Positions 24,089 through 36,592 of a DNA stretch of 64,000 nucleotides are shown piece by piece. How positions within the stretch are numbered: position 1 is the first letter of the stretch; each line of letters begins with the position of its first letter. Under the pieces are notes generated by a model. The model did no database searches. It saw only the letters and a program-made list of their open reading frames with translations, and was not told the DNA's origin. The translations under genes were made by a program, and so were the position numbers. The stretch comes from Heterohyrax brucei. Taxonomy: Eukaryota; Chordata; Mammalia; Hyracoidea; Procaviidae. The stretch is from the NCBI GenBank assembly GCA_028571685.1, contig CM053152.1, positions 23,816,001 through 23,880,000 on the forward strand, given 5' to 3'.

Positions 24089-24590
24089 TTTTTAAAAAAA
24101 CATTTTATTTATTTATTGTGATTCAGTGAAAGTGTACAATCCAGTTTAAATTTTCATGCCTACCTATGTGCAGCTTCTACTGCTCTCCTTGCTCAGTGAC
24201 AGCACACTCCACCTTTCTGTTCTGTACGTGTCATATCCTCTTAACAATCTCCTATCCCCTCTTCTCCACCCTCTTCACTCCCCTCTAGTAAGAGGCCAGC
24301 AGTATGAAATTCTATCAATGCATAGAACCATAAAGTGCACACACAATATGGTCACTCTGTGTCCCTGAGTCCAATCCATTCCGGCCTGAGGAGTTGACCT
24401 CAGCAATGATTTATGGACAGGGGCAGCATCAGGACTAGGGGCCATGCTCCCATGAGCCCTGAGGCCGTTGGGCCATCAATTGTGGTATTTTAGCAGTTCT
24501 CAGGGTGCACCCCTTTTTAGTCTTGTGTTGCCACTGAAACTCAACTTTGTGAACCCCATCATGTCTGTCACTGATGGTGGCTGGGCACCA
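24089..24590 (-). mobile_element. L1 LINE 3' UTR fragment
   Basis: Antisense 3' terminus: tatttatttattgtgattca then gtgtacaatccagtttaaat, cctctagtaagaggccagca, gttgacctcagcaatgattt and gtgttgccactgaaactcaa. Lies head-to-head with the sense ORF2 that starts at about 24592. Confidence 0.85.
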
Positions 24591-24591
24591 C

Positions 24592-27500
24592 ATGCAGAAC
24601 ATTTTACCCAACAACAGATAAGTACACCTTCTTTTCCAGTGCACATGGAACATTCTCCAGAATAGACCATGTACGTATAAGATCATAAAGTGAGTCTCAA
24701 CAAATCTAAGCCACTGAATTATTGCAAAGCATCTTCTCAGGTCATTAAGCCATAAAAATTGAAATCAATAGCAGAAAAAACATGGGTAGAAATTTGAACT
24801 CATAGAACCTGAACAGCACCTTGCTCAAAAATTCATGGGTTGTAGAAGAAATTAAAGATGCAATACAGAAATTCAGAGATCAAATGAGAATCAAAGCACA
24901 TCCTACCAGAACCTATTGGATATAGCAAAAGCAGTGTTCAGAGGTCAAGTTGTCTCTATAAATGCACACATCCAGAAGGAAAAATGGGTTCAAATCAAAG
25001 AATTAACTCTACAACTTGAACAAGTAGGGAGTGAACAACAAAAGAACCCCTCAGGCACCAGAAGAAAACAGATAATAAAAATCGGAGCAGAACTAAATGA
25101 GTTAGAAAATAGAAAAACAATTGAAAGAATTAATAAGACCAAAAACTATTTTTTTGAAAAGATCAACAAACTTGATAAAAAATTGGCTAAACTTACAAAA
25201 AGAAAACCAGGAGAGGAAACAAATCACCAAAAAAAGAAATGTCACAACAGACCCAACTGAAATTAAAAGCATCGTAACAGAATACTACAAAAAACTGTAC
25301 TCTAACAGATTTGAAAACTTAGAGGAAGTGGACAAATTTCTATGTTCACATCACCTACCAAAATTATTACAAGAAGAACAACTTAGTAATCCCATCACAA
25401 AAGAAGACATTGAAAAAGTAATAAATAAATAAATAAAAAAACTGCCAACCAAAAAAAGTCTTGGCCCAGATGGCTTCACCAGAGAACTCTGCCAAACTTT
25501 TACAGAGGCATTAATTCCAACACTACTGAGGCTATGTAACAACATAGAAAAGGACAGAGTGTTTGAAAATTCATTCTATGAAGCCAGCACAACCCTAATG
25601 CCAAAGGCAGGGAAAAATCTCACTAAAGAAGGAAATTACAGACCAAATGTCACTCATGAACCTAGATGCAAAAATCTTCAGGAAAATCCTAGACAATAGA
25701 ATTCAACAATATATCAAAAAAAAAAAAATTCTTCATGACCAAGTTAGATTCATACCAGGGCTTCAGGGCTGGTTGAATGTCAGAAAAAGAATTAATGTGA
25801 TCAACTCATAAGTAACACAATGTGTAACAATCACCTGATTTTGTCAGCTGATGCAGAAAAGGCATTTGACAAAGTCCAGCATCCATTCATGTTAAAAACT
25901 CTCGGCAAAATAGGAATAGAAGAGAAGTTCCTCAGTGCAATAAGGGCCATCTATGCAAAGCCGACATCATCCTGAATGGAGAGAGACTGAAAGAATTCCC
26001 AATGAGAACAGGAACTAGACAAGGACACCCACTGTCACTACTTCTGTTCAACATTATGCTAGAGCTTAGAACTAGAGCACTCAGACAAGACAAAGAAAGA
26101 AAGGGGACCTGCATGGTAAAGAAGTAAAAATATCCTTATTTGCAGATGATATGGTTGTATACACAGAGAACCCTAAAAAATCCGTAAGTAAATTATTGGA
26201 ACTAATAGAAGTGCTCAGCAAAGTATCAAGATATAAGATGCCAAGCCAGCCAAGTGCCGTTGAGTTGGATCTGACATCAGTAGGATTCCTTTACACTAAC
26301 AAAGAGATCGTCAAAGAGGAAATCACCAAATCAATACCATTTACCCCAAGAAGGTAAAATACCTAGGAATAAATCTAGCCAGAGAAGTAAGAGACTTATG
26401 CAGAGAAAATTAGAAGACCCTACTGTGAGAAACCAAAACCTAAGTGGAGAAACCTACTCTGCTCATGGATAGGAAAACTTAACATTGTGAAAATGTCTAA
26501 TTTATTCAAAGCAATCTACATATACAGTGCAATCCCAATACAAATTGGTGTGTCTTTTTTTTTAATGAGATGGAGAAACAAATCCCTGACTTTGTTTGGA
26601 AGGGGAAGAAACCCTTGATAAGTACTACTGAAGAAAAGGAACGTGGGAGGCCTCACCAGCCTTAGGAACTACCACACTGCCGCGGTAGTCAAAAGAGCCT
26701 GGTATTGATACAAAAACAGACATAGAGACCAATGGAACACAATGGAGACCCCAGAAATGTCACTATCCTCTCATAAACAGTTGATATTCGACAAAGGCCC
26801 AATGGTTGTAAACTGGTATAAATACCATCTCTTTAACAAATGGTGTTGGCAAAATTAGATATCCATCTGCATAAAACTGAAACAAGACCCATATTTCACA
26901 CCTTAAGCGAAAACTAACTCCAAGTGGCTCAAAGTCCTAAATATCAGTAAGATCATGCAAGAAAATATAGGGACAACAATGGAAGTTCTAATACACGGCT
27001 TAGACAGACTACAAAATCTGACCAACAATGCACAAACAACAGACGAGCAAATAGATAAATGGAAACTAATCAAAATCAAACACTTATGCTCATCTAAAGA
27101 CTTTATCAAGAGAGATAAAAGACTACCTGCAGAATGGGGAAAAATATTTGGCAAGTACACATTGGATTGATGTCTGATTTCTATAATCTACAAGATTCTG
27201 CAAAATGCCAACAAACAAAAGGTAAATGACCCAATTAAGCAATGGGCAAAGGAGATAGGCAGACACTTCAGCACAGAAGACATGCAGGCAGCCAAAAGAC
27301 ACATGAGGAAGTTCTCATGATCAGTAACTGTTAGAGAAATCCAAGTCAAAACTACAATGAGATACTATCTCACCCCAATGAGGTTAGCAATAATCCAGAA
27401 AACAGAAAACAACAAATGCTGGAGAGGCTGTGGAGAGATTGGAACTCTCCTACACTGCTGGTGGGAATGCAAAGTGGTAAACCCTCTTTGGAAAGCAAGT

Positions 27501-28806
27501 TGGCACTTCCTTAAAAAGCTAGAAATAGAACAATTCCACTGCTCAGAATGTATCCTGCAGAAATAAAGGCAGTCACGTGAATGGATACCTGCACATGAAT
27601 GTTTATTACAGCACTGTCAGCAATAGCAAAAAGATGGAGTCAACCTAGGAGCCCATCATCAGGTGACTGTATAAACAAACTATGGTACATATACACAGTG
27701 GAATACTATGCAATGATAAAGAACAATAAATGACTTTAGGAAGTATCTTATAACCTGGTTTCAACGAGAAGATATGCTGAGTGAAATCAGTCAGCTACAA
27801 AGTATTGTATGAGACCTCTGCTATAAGGACTTAAAAATGGACTTATGTACAGAATAAAAAGCTCTTTGATGGCTGCAAGGGTGGAGAGGAAGGGAGAGGG
27901 ATGTTCACAGATTAGATAGTCAACAAGAATTTAGTTAGGTGAAAGGAATGACAGCACACAGTAGAGGCAGATCAATATAACAGGACTACATCATAAACTG
28001 AAAGGTTTTCTAAACTCAACCCAATATTTCAAACGATGGAGTAGCAGGGACTGGGGGCCTGGGACCGTGTTTTCAGGGGACATAGAAGTCAACTGGCATA
28101 ACGAGTCTTTAGCTAATAGTGTCTTCAGTACCCCAGATTAGTGAGTGGCATCTGGGGTCTTAAAAGCTAGCAAGCTGCCATCTGAGGAGCACTAAATAGT
28201 CCCAACCCGTCTGGAACAGGGGATGCCTGACAACATCAAAGACACAAAGACAAATGAGCCCAGGAGACAGAAGGACCAATGGGAACAGGAGACTGCCATC
28301 AGCACGAGATCAGAAGAACCAGGTGGTGCCTGGCTACCACCAAAGGCAGCTGTGCTGGGGGACACAATGTAGAGTCCCTGAAGCAACATAAGAAAAAGAG
28401 GTGTGCCTCTCAAGAACTCTACTAAGAGACCTAATTTGATGGTCCTATAGCCTGAAGGGTCCCCTGGGAACCTGGCCCCTAGTTTTGCTGCTGGCTCTGT
28501 CCTGAAACCAGTACTGAGGTCAACTCTTCAGACAAGAATGGAATGGACTTGGGGACACAGTGTGGACACGTGGTGTGTGTACTTCATGGTTTTATACATT
28601 TATAGGAGGCTGTCTTACTGGTTTCTTTCTAGATGGGAGAGAAGAGGGTGGAGAGGAGGAGACTAGTGCTCCTTAAGAGTATACTAGAAGTAAAGAGTGA
28701 AAAGGAAGAATGTGCTGTCACAGGGTAAGGAGAACAGATGGAGCTGCAGATAGGCAGGCATGCCAAATTGATTTGGATTGTATACTTTCACTTCATTATA
28801 ATAAAT
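24592..28806 (+). mobile_element. L1 LINE, ORF2 (from late endonuclease) to 3' end
   Basis: About 4.2 kb of sense L1. It opens in the late endonuclease domain (ccagtgcacatggaacattc, i.e. S/C-A/T-H/W-FS-RID region). 24916-25260 gives the EN-RT linker (KAVFRGQVVSINAHI, KQIIKIGAELNELE). 25440-25700 holds the RT palm start (SLGPDGFTRELC, GNYRP). The catalytic FADD box is at about 26140 (tttgcagatgat). The C-terminal domain RYYLTPMRLAIIQKTENNKC with GCGEIGTLLHCWWE is at 27357-27480. A 1.2-kb 3' UTR ends gtatactttcacttcattat. Multiple stops and frameshifts; inactive. Confidence 0.92.
26135..26170 (+). pseudogene. L1 reverse transcriptase catalytic FADD box
   Basis: Reads LFADDMVVY, retaining both catalytic aspartates although the surrounding ORF is broken. 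Confidence 0.85.
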
Positions 28807-29486
28807 ACAAAATTTATACACATGTTTTGTGACATTGGTTGTAATTCACACAATGACAGTACACTCCTTGTTTCCACCCTGGGTTCCCTCTGTCCATTTG
28901 ACCAGTTCCTGTCCTTTCTGCTTTCTCATTCTGCTTTTAGACAGGGGCTGCCCTGCTCGCTGAACTAGGAATCGTGTTCCTCACATGTATTGTTTTTTGT
29001 TTTATAGTTCTGTGTAATCTTTGTCAGAAGAGTGGGCTTTGGGAATGGTTTCAGTTAAGAGTGTGTCCAGGGTCCATAGTTTCACGAGTTCTTTCAGTAT
29101 CTATCAGGCTGTTAAGTCTGGTCTTTTTGCATAAATTTTAATTCTGTTCTACATTTTTTTCTTCTGCTGTTTTGGGACTCTCTGTTATTTTACCTGTCAG
29201 AGTGGTTCATTGAAGGGAGCTGGGTATTATCTAGTTCTTTTGGTCTCAGACTGGCCAAGTTTCTGGTTCATTTGTTCCTGTAGTCCTTTGGGCTAGTATT
29301 TTTTTTTTTTTATTTTCATGTATCTTTGTTTTTCTTCATTCTTCTTTGCTCTTGTCGGGAATGGGATCAATAGATGTATCATAGATGGCTGCTGACAAGC
29401 TTTTAAGACCAAACACTACTCACCAAAGGGGATGTGGAATATTGTCTTTATCAGCTACGTTACGCTGATTGACCTAGATGTCACCA
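28807..29486 (-). mobile_element. L1 LINE 3' UTR fragment, second subtype
   Basis: Antisense, of the same 3' UTR subtype as the copy at 11083: aaatttatacacatgttttg, gtaattcacacaatgacagt, gtgggctttgggaatggttt, caatagatgtatcatagatg, gattgacctagatgtcacca. Its 3' terminus abuts the 3' terminus of the sense L1. Confidence 0.85.
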
Positions 29487-31024
29487 GAGTGGAAGGCATA
29501 TTTAAAAACGGATGGGGAGTATCTAAGGGGAGGCAAGGGGGAAATTTGATTCAGGACACAGAGAACGAAATTGGCTTTTGATGAGGAGGCTTCTCTTTGC
29601 ACTGGTCCGAAAGGAAGAAGATAGGACAGTGGGGATGCCAAATAGGTCCACGGATACAGAGGGCAAGTCAAGAGAATTCCACACCCCCACTTTTTCACCA
29701 ATGAAAAAGAAAAGCTAATCTGAGTTTGCAAGGAGCAGGATGGGGTGAGGAGTGGGGTTGGAAGATCATGGAAAATCGGGCCTAGAAAATGGGCAGAATC
29801 GGAGGAGTCTATGCAGCCAGAACTAGAGAGTGAGACTGCTGAGGCCACCTTGGTGGTTGGACAGTGGTATGGTTGCACGCTGGCTGCTGCAGCCACAGCT
29901 GACAGCCCGGTCAGCATCACATCCTAGGCCCTGCACTCAGCATGCCCTTGCTGCTGTCAGCGGCTGCCTCTGGAGGCCAGATGGTGCTGCCTGCCATCTT
30001 CGTTGCTCCCAGAAAGAATTCTTCAGTGTCCCTGCCTTTTGCTCTTGGGTGCTGTAGATGGGAAATCTCAGAAGGAGACATCGATTTGCTGAGCCATGGT
30101 CATGTGCCCACGCTGCCTTAACCACCAGGGGAGCTGACAGAGCTGACCTCTTCGGCTTCTAAAATTGGAGGAGGAGTTTATTCCCAGCAGGACTCATAAG
30201 ACAGGAAGGACATTAAAATCCCTGACAGTGCAACACACAAACAAATGACACACAACTCCAGCATGGGCTATCTCTCCAGCCATATTCTGGACAGCAGCAG
30301 CCTCAGGTCCTTTGTGTATGGTCCAAGCTCCTGGACAGCAGACCCCTAAGCCCAGAACTGTGCTGTGGTCTTTCTCGGGGTGCAGATTTGTGGATCCTGC
30401 CTTATTTGGGCTTGTCTTTCTGACAGCCACAAAAATACCTCCTTGAATTTTCCAAACATCCCAGATGCTGGTAGCTCCCGTTTTGAGAATTGACACACAA
30501 AGGGTTACAGTGTTCAGAAAGTAAGGGCAGCTTTTGACCAAAGGGCTGGTTTTAAGAAGAATATTTAATTAGCAGCCTAGCTGATCTGAAATGACACTGT
30601 AGCTTTAAAGTCCCCATGCACGATGAATGTGATAACTAATGTAGATGACAACGCTGAGCCAATTTAAGTGACCATCGTCATACCATATAGATGTTCAGTT
30701 GTGGCTGGAAAGGTCTCTTCCATGCCATTGGAAGCAAACCAAAAGCGTAGTTTTAGACTTATATTAAACTCTTATTTAACCATGAATGTGGAACCTTAAG
30801 AAAGAAGTATTGGAGAAAAAAATAGATATGACAGTTAAAAGCAGGAAAGGATCATTACAAGTACGGACCAGAAACATGAGTACTCATTAGATAGGAAGAT
30901 GTTGGCCAAAAGGAGCAGACGGTGACATTATGGAGGGTGTAAACTTATTTGTGATATAATCTGCAGTCTGATTTAGGGCAAATCATCATCATTAAGAAAT
31001 ACTTTGTTGAAGCCCACCATGATG
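29487..31024. other. Intronic sequence, nothing recognised
   Basis: No repeat named. The 148-aa minus frame at 29474-29920 has no domain; composition is Ser/Pro/Leu-rich. Confidence 0.5.
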
Positions 31025-31178
31025 TAGGAGCCCTGGTGGTGCAATGGTTGATCGCTTGGCTGCTAACCAAAAGGCTGGCAGTTTAAATCTACCAGCTGCT
31101 CCTTGGAAATGCTGTGGGGCAGTTCTATTCTGTCCTATAAGGTTACTATGAATTGGAATTGACTTGAAGGCAATAGGT
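31025..31178 (+). mobile_element. AfroSINE with well-kept tRNA head
   Basis: Sense: ggagccctggtggtgcaatg head, box B-like aggctggcagtttaaatct, then tattctgtcctataaggtta and gaattggaattgacttgaag 3' end. Confidence 0.9.
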
Positions 31179-31202
31179 ACATACCATGGTTTAAGTCAGT
31201 TA

Positions 31203-31379
31203 TACCAAAAAAACCCCACAAAACTAAACCCACTGCCATCAAGTTGATTCTAACTCCTAGTGACCTTGTAAGACAGAGTAGAACTGCTCCATCGAGTTTC
31301 CAAGGAGTGCCTGGTGGATTTGAACTGCCAGCCTTTTGGTTAGCAGCCATAGCACTAACCACACCACCACCAGGATTTC
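31203..31379 (-). mobile_element. AfroSINE
   Basis: Antisense, facing the previous copy tail to tail: aaactaaacccactgccatc tail, aagacagagtagaactgctc body, ccaccaccaggatttcc head. Confidence 0.9.
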
Positions 31380-32890
31380 CAAATCAGTCATAGAAATTAA
31401 TATACATTTAGGATTTGTTGAGTCTAAGAAATATAAATAGATTCAAAGATGATTTAAATAATTTGGTTGATGGTTATTAAAGGTGAGCTAGTTGTATCTG
31501 TGGCTCGGAAAAACATGACTCTATGGTTTTCCTTTGTCTGTATAGATTGTCAGATAAATTCTTAGACTACTTACAGTGAACCAAATGTCATGCCCAGTTT
31601 TCTTGTAAATTAGCAAAAAAGTGTGAATGAGAAAAAGTGAGCTTTACAAGGGGAATGAGGCTGTACAGAAAAATATTTCCTGATGGCTGAAAGTAGTTAT
31701 ACAGAGTAGGACTGAATACAAGACTTAAGCATGAAATTGAGCTTCAAGTTTTTGAGTTCCAGTGGATTTCAGCTTACTTAAAACACCTTAAAATCTATTT
31801 GTAAATTGTTAACTGTGGATAAAATGCACATGAGTAGCATATTTAAGTCTCAAGTTCTATGCTTTGAGAAAGGAATAATCTTGGGGGTAATGACTCAAAT
31901 CTGTAAAGACTAAAAACTGTACCACATGCTATTAGTTCTTTCTATTTATTTATTTATGCCTCCAGAGTTTAAAAAAATTATTCGTTAAAATATAGATGCA
32001 GGTGTTTAAACTTCCTGCGGCTTTCTTTCTCCCCCCCCCCCCTTGAAATCTCCCATTAAACAACAGTGGGCTTTTCATTTTCTAAGTTATTGTAGTGGTT
32101 CAGTAACAGCCTGAACTTTGGTTTAGGGATTTTATTTCTCAGGATACTGTAGTTATTTTTAATCAGGAAGAGAGAGATGTTGGTTCTCAGAACCTTCTCT
32201 CCTTTCCTGTTTCTGCTCTAATCTCTACCTCAACTGTCTCGAATCTTTATTCCTTAAAATTAAAAAAGCCTAGAGGGATGCAGTGTTGTTATTTACGTAC
32301 TGGACAGGTGTCACTTGAGGAAAAGAAATTTGTGCTGCTCCAACAGATGGAGAGAGGATTAATGAGAGAAAGTTTTTGATGAAACACTGAGGAAACGTTT
32401 AGTAATGAGAGCTTGTCGGCACAACAGCAGATTTCCACTCAGTAGGAGATGCTAGGGTGAAGGTTTTCACCCTGGACGAGATGCAGACGTAGGGACCTGT
32501 GGAGTCTCTTCATGTAAGATTCTAAAATGATGACCTTTTCCTTCTCACAGATGAGCAGGTGTTCCTGGGAGCCAGAAGGAAAGAACAGAGGAACTGAGGG
32601 ACAAAGTGACTTTCCTTCTTTGTCCTAAACCAAGCACACCCTTTCTAATGGTACCAGGGACCCGGTTTTACAGTGCGGGATGATGATAAATGCAGAAGAC
32701 TAATGTTCCCTTGCTGAGCCACTGGCTCACGTGTTCCAAAGATCAGGATTAAAGGGACGCTTTTTCAGGCCACTTGAGTTGTATTTCATCACTGACTTTC
32801 ATTGCTTTTGTGAGGACTATACCGTATTTTGTAAAAAAATTTCAAGCAAGTTTATTAAAATGAAATTAAATTTCAACTTATCTGCAATCT
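31380..32890. other. Intronic sequence with a C run
   Basis: No interspersed repeat recognised. Contains an imperfect tract of C residues at about 32029-32042. Confidence 0.5.
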
Positions 32891-33008
32891 CAGATTGACT
32901 CCATGTGAATCAACAACAATAACCCTTGATAGGATCTTGGATTGGACAAACTAAAATGCCCTTATTGGAACAGTCAGCAAAGATTGAATATAGATATTGT
33001 TTTGCAAT
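32891..33008 (+). repeat. Dispersed duplication, copy A
   Basis: 118 bp closely matching 33722-33836: both contain cagattgactcca-gtgaatc, aacccttgataggatcttgg and aatatagatattgttttgca. The first ~30 bp resemble an AfroSINE 3' end; the rest is not a repeat I know. Confidence 0.88.
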
Positions 33009-33619
33009 TCCTTCTCAATTAAAAAAAAGGTCCATAAAATTAACTAATTGGAAATGTCCTTCAAATGACTATCAACTATGAAGTAATTTCAATTGTTCTC
33101 CTGTTTTATGACTTATTATCATGACTTACATTTTGTATATGGATACTGGAGATTTTTAAAATTTAGTACATAAACATAAATGTTTCAGAATGTCTCCCCA
33201 CAGGTAACTGAGTAATTCCAAAGGTAAAAACATACCTTTGTGATCGGAAAGTCTGGTAAACATCTCCTTAAGCAAGCTGGTCAAGCTGAGCACTACTGAT
33301 AGCAGAACAGCCTGGCTTCTTGTGCCTCCTGACATGAAGCCACGAGAAGGATGCTACCCATGTCGTGTTCCTGACAAAAATGGCAAACCTGAATCAGGTC
33401 ATGAGAAAATGATCTGACAAATTCAGACTTTGGAACATTCTCCGATATAAAGGACCTGGACTTCTCAAGATGTCATTATCAGGAAAGAGAAAAATGTGGA
33501 GGGACTGATCTCGTTTAAAGGAGACAAAAGAGACTTGGTAACTAAATGCCATGTATAATCTTCAATTAGGTCTTGGGTGTTGAAAACAGTTTGTGCTTAA
33601 CTGCTTAACTAAATGTTGT

Positions 33620-33752
33620 AGGTTCCCCAGTATTGCCTGGTGATCTGCTTCTGTGACGGTTATAAATGGGAAAACGCTCCAGAAGCAGGTCTGCTCTGTA
33701 ACACGCAGGATGGCCATGAGTCAGATTGACTCCACGTGAATCCACAATAACC
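33620..33752 (+). mobile_element. AfroSINE 3' part
   Basis: Sense, 5'-truncated: gcctggtgatctgcttctgt, agcaggtctgctctgtaaca, gatggccatgagtcagattg. Its 3' end runs into duplication copy B. Confidence 0.65.
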
Positions 33753-33836
33753 CTTGATAGGATCTTGGATTGGACAAACTAAAATGGCCTTATTGGAACA
33801 ATCAGCAAAGATTGAATATAGATATTGTTTTGCAAT
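33722..33836 (+). repeat. Dispersed duplication, copy B
   Basis: 115 bp matching 32891-33008 with about eight differences and a 3-bp gap. Followed directly by a T-rich run (33838-33852). Confidence 0.88.
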
Positions 33837-33852
33837 AATTTTTTTTTTTTTG

Positions 33853-35068
33853 TACAAACAGCAAAATTGCTTGAGTATGAACCGCACTTGGCAGCTTGGC
33901 TATGAAAATCTTGAGTTTCTATAGGGGATACATGGTGAAATACTTAGGGATGTAGAGTTGTGATGTCTGTAACTTACTTTCAGAGAGTCAACAAAAGGTG
34001 TGTCTATGTGTGTACATGCACGCTTGCACCTGTGTGTGAAAGAAAGAAGGCAAAAGTAGCTAACAGTTACTGACTTTAAAAGCATATGGCTGCACATCGT
34101 ACTGTTCGTTGAGCTTTCCTATTAAGTTTGGAAATTATTCAGAATAAAGAGTTGTGAAAATAAATTAGAAAATGTTGCTTTGCGAAATAATGTTTATACA
34201 ATTATGAAGTTATTAACAACTTGACTTTTATTATAAACTTAGACTTTTTTGGCAGATGTACTATTTACTTGAGCAAGAATTGTATTTTGGGTGTGATTTT
34301 AAGTATATTTGTGCATTATTTTGTACTTTCACATACCCAGCTTACTCATTTCAATTCAGCAATATTTATGAAATATCTCTGCTGAGGCAACACAGTGAAT
34401 AAGGCAGTTCCAGTGCACAGTGGTCGGAATGATGAATGAAATCAGATACGTGCCACAAAGCATGACAGTGCTGTTTTGAAAGGGGACTATGTTGTGTGTA
34501 TGAAGCAGATATTATTGTTCCCCAAATATCTTTTGTGATCATTTATTGTTTATGGGCAAGAGAATGAAATCTCACTGGTGTTAAGTGATATAGTTAAAAT
34601 CACACTACCAATGGGTGGCAGGCAAGGCCTCCGGCCCCAGGGAGTAGATTCGTCTACACCCTTAGCTGTCTGTTCTCAAATTCAGGCTTCAGGACAGGGT
34701 CACCTTGCGCGCTGCTCTGTGTCTGAGCCTGCCAGCTTGTGCCCAGTTTCCAAACTCAGCGCAGGCACGCAGCTTTCATAGTCACTCCTTCATCTATTCA
34801 TGTATCCACAGCATTTATTGAGTTACATGCACTCCATCAAGGCCCTGAAATGAATAGATGATGGCCTGTAGAAAGCTGGGATTTCATAAGCTGTGGAAAG
34901 ATGAGCACCGAGGAGAGGAACAGGCCAGGTGGTTCTGCCTCATCCCATCGACCCCTGCCTTTCGAAGTCACAGTGTCTCATAGCTCACCTCTTATGATTA
35001 CCGTCTGCGTCTGTTAACACATGACTTCAGCCATGCTTCAGAATTCAGTGATGACTTCCGCCTCACAC
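33853..35068. other. Intronic sequence, possible MIR
   Basis: Mostly unrecognised AT-rich sequence. 34505-34640 weakly resembles an antisense MIR (tattattgttcccc, then agttaaaatcacactaccaa and gtggcaggcaaggcct). Confidence 0.45.
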
Positions 35069-35582
35069 TGTCTTAGATACCTAGTGCTGCTGCAACGGAA
35101 GTATCACAAGCGGTTGGCTTTAACAAACAGAAGTTTATTCTCTCTCAGTCTCGTAGGTAGAAATCTGGATTCAGGGCTCCAGCTCTAGGGGAAATCTTCC
35201 TCTCTGTTGGCATTGGAGGAAAGTCCTTGCGTAAGTCTTGACTTGCTCTGGGACCTTTCCAGTGTAGGGACCCCAGGTCCAAAGGCCTTGCACTTCCCTT
35301 GTTCTGCTCTCTTGGTGGTGTGAGGTCCTCATGCCCCTCTCTTGTTTCTCCCTTTTATATCTCAAAAGAGACTTAAGCCATAACCAAATCTTGTAGGATT
35401 GAGTCCTGCTTCATTAACGTAAACTGCTTCTAATGTTAATGAGGGATATTATAGATCTAGGATTTACAACACTTAAGAAAATCACAGCACATGACCAGAT
35501 GGTGGAAAATCACACAATACTGGAAATCATGGACTAGCAAAGTTACCATACCTTTTTCAGGGACACAGTTCAATCCATGATA
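35069..35582 (-). mobile_element. ERVL/MaLR-like solo LTR
   Basis: Antisense non-coding LTR of about 510 bp. Landmarks: tgtcttagatacctagtgct, aacagaagtttattctctct (reversed polyadenylation signal region), tatatctcaaaagagactta, gagggatattatagatctag and gacacagttcaatccatga. Termini fit TG...CA-type LTR ends read in reverse. The same family recurs at 37382, 44829, 45297, 46415 and 56514. No internal retroviral sequence accompanies it. Confidence 0.8.
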
Positions 35583-35670
35583 TGCCGCAACAAGGATGAA
35601 CTTTGAAAACATTATGCTGAGTGAAAGATGCCATATGCAAAAGAACAAATAGTATATTTATATATATCAC

Positions 35671-35815
35671 ATGAATCTGGTCCGAGTCATAGCAATCCTA
35701 GAGGTCAGAATAGAACTGCCCCAGAGTTTCCAAGGAGTGCCTGATGGATTTGAACTGCCGCACTTTTTTGGTTAGCAGACATAGCACTTAACCCATTATG
35801 CCACCAGGGTTTCCA
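35671..35815 (-). mobile_element. AfroSINE
   Basis: Antisense: ggtcagaatagaactgcccc body, gcacttaacccattatgcca and ccagggtttcc head. Inserted in the L1M. Confidence 0.87.
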
Positions 35816-35965
35816 GTGTACTCATGTAAATGGAAACATGTATTCAATTTATATGAAATATCTAGAATGGGCAAATTTACAGAGGCAGAAAGTATATTAG
35901 ACATTACCTGGGTGTGGAATAGGGAGGACAGAGGAGAGTGACAGCTGTGTTTTGTTTTTAAAAAG

Positions 35966-36101
35966 AAACAAGCCCCTCTGTGTTGAGTCAGATTAGGTCA
36001 GATTAGAAGTGCCCCATTCGGTTTCCAAGGAGCGCTTGGTGGAGCTGAACTCCTGACCTGATTAGCAGCTGCACTGTTAACCGGTACTCCACCAATGTTT
36101 T
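35966..36101 (-). mobile_element. AfroSINE, diverged
   Basis: Antisense: tgttgagtcagattaggtca, ttcggtttccaaggagcgct, tgttaaccggtactccacca. Second insertion in the same L1M. Confidence 0.78.
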
Positions 36102-36592
36102 TGTGTGTCAGTTTGAAATGATGAAAAACATTTCAGAAATAGTAGTGATAATTGTAAAACATTGTGATATAAATTAATGCCGCCAAATTATACATTTAAA
36201 ATTGTTAAAATGCCAACTGTATGTTTTATATCTCTCTAGATACTTATACATATCTGTAGCTATTGATATCTATGTATGATGTTGTTAGGTGTTGTTGAGT
36301 TGGTTCAAACCCATGACAGCCCTATGTACAACAGACTGAAACACGCCTGGTCCTGTGCCTTCATCGCAGCTATTGCTGTGCTTAAAACATTATTGCAGCC
36401 ATCCCATTGACAGTCTTCTTTTGGGCTGACCGTCTGCTTTACCAAACATGGTGTCCTTCTCCAGGGGCTCATCTCTCCTCATAACATGTCCAAAGTATAT
36501 AAGATGTAGTGTTACCATCCTTGCTTCGAAGGGACAGTCTGGTTGTGCCTTTTCCAAGACACATTAGTTTGTTCTTCTGGCAGTCCAAGGTA

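Larger units (their letters stand above)
35583..36240 (+). mobile_element. Old L1M-type 3' UTR, interrupted by two AfroSINEs
   Basis: tatgctgagtgaaagatgcc and tatgaaatatctagaatggg precede, and gatgatgaaaaacatttcag with attatacatttaaaattgtt follow, two SINEs. Together this is the familiar 3' UTR order of old mammalian L1M elements in sense orientation. Confidence 0.65.

Noticed and set aside
24916..25432. L1 ORF2 frames as a possibly active element
   Set aside because: Stops and frameshifts recur along ORF2 and the endonuclease start is missing.
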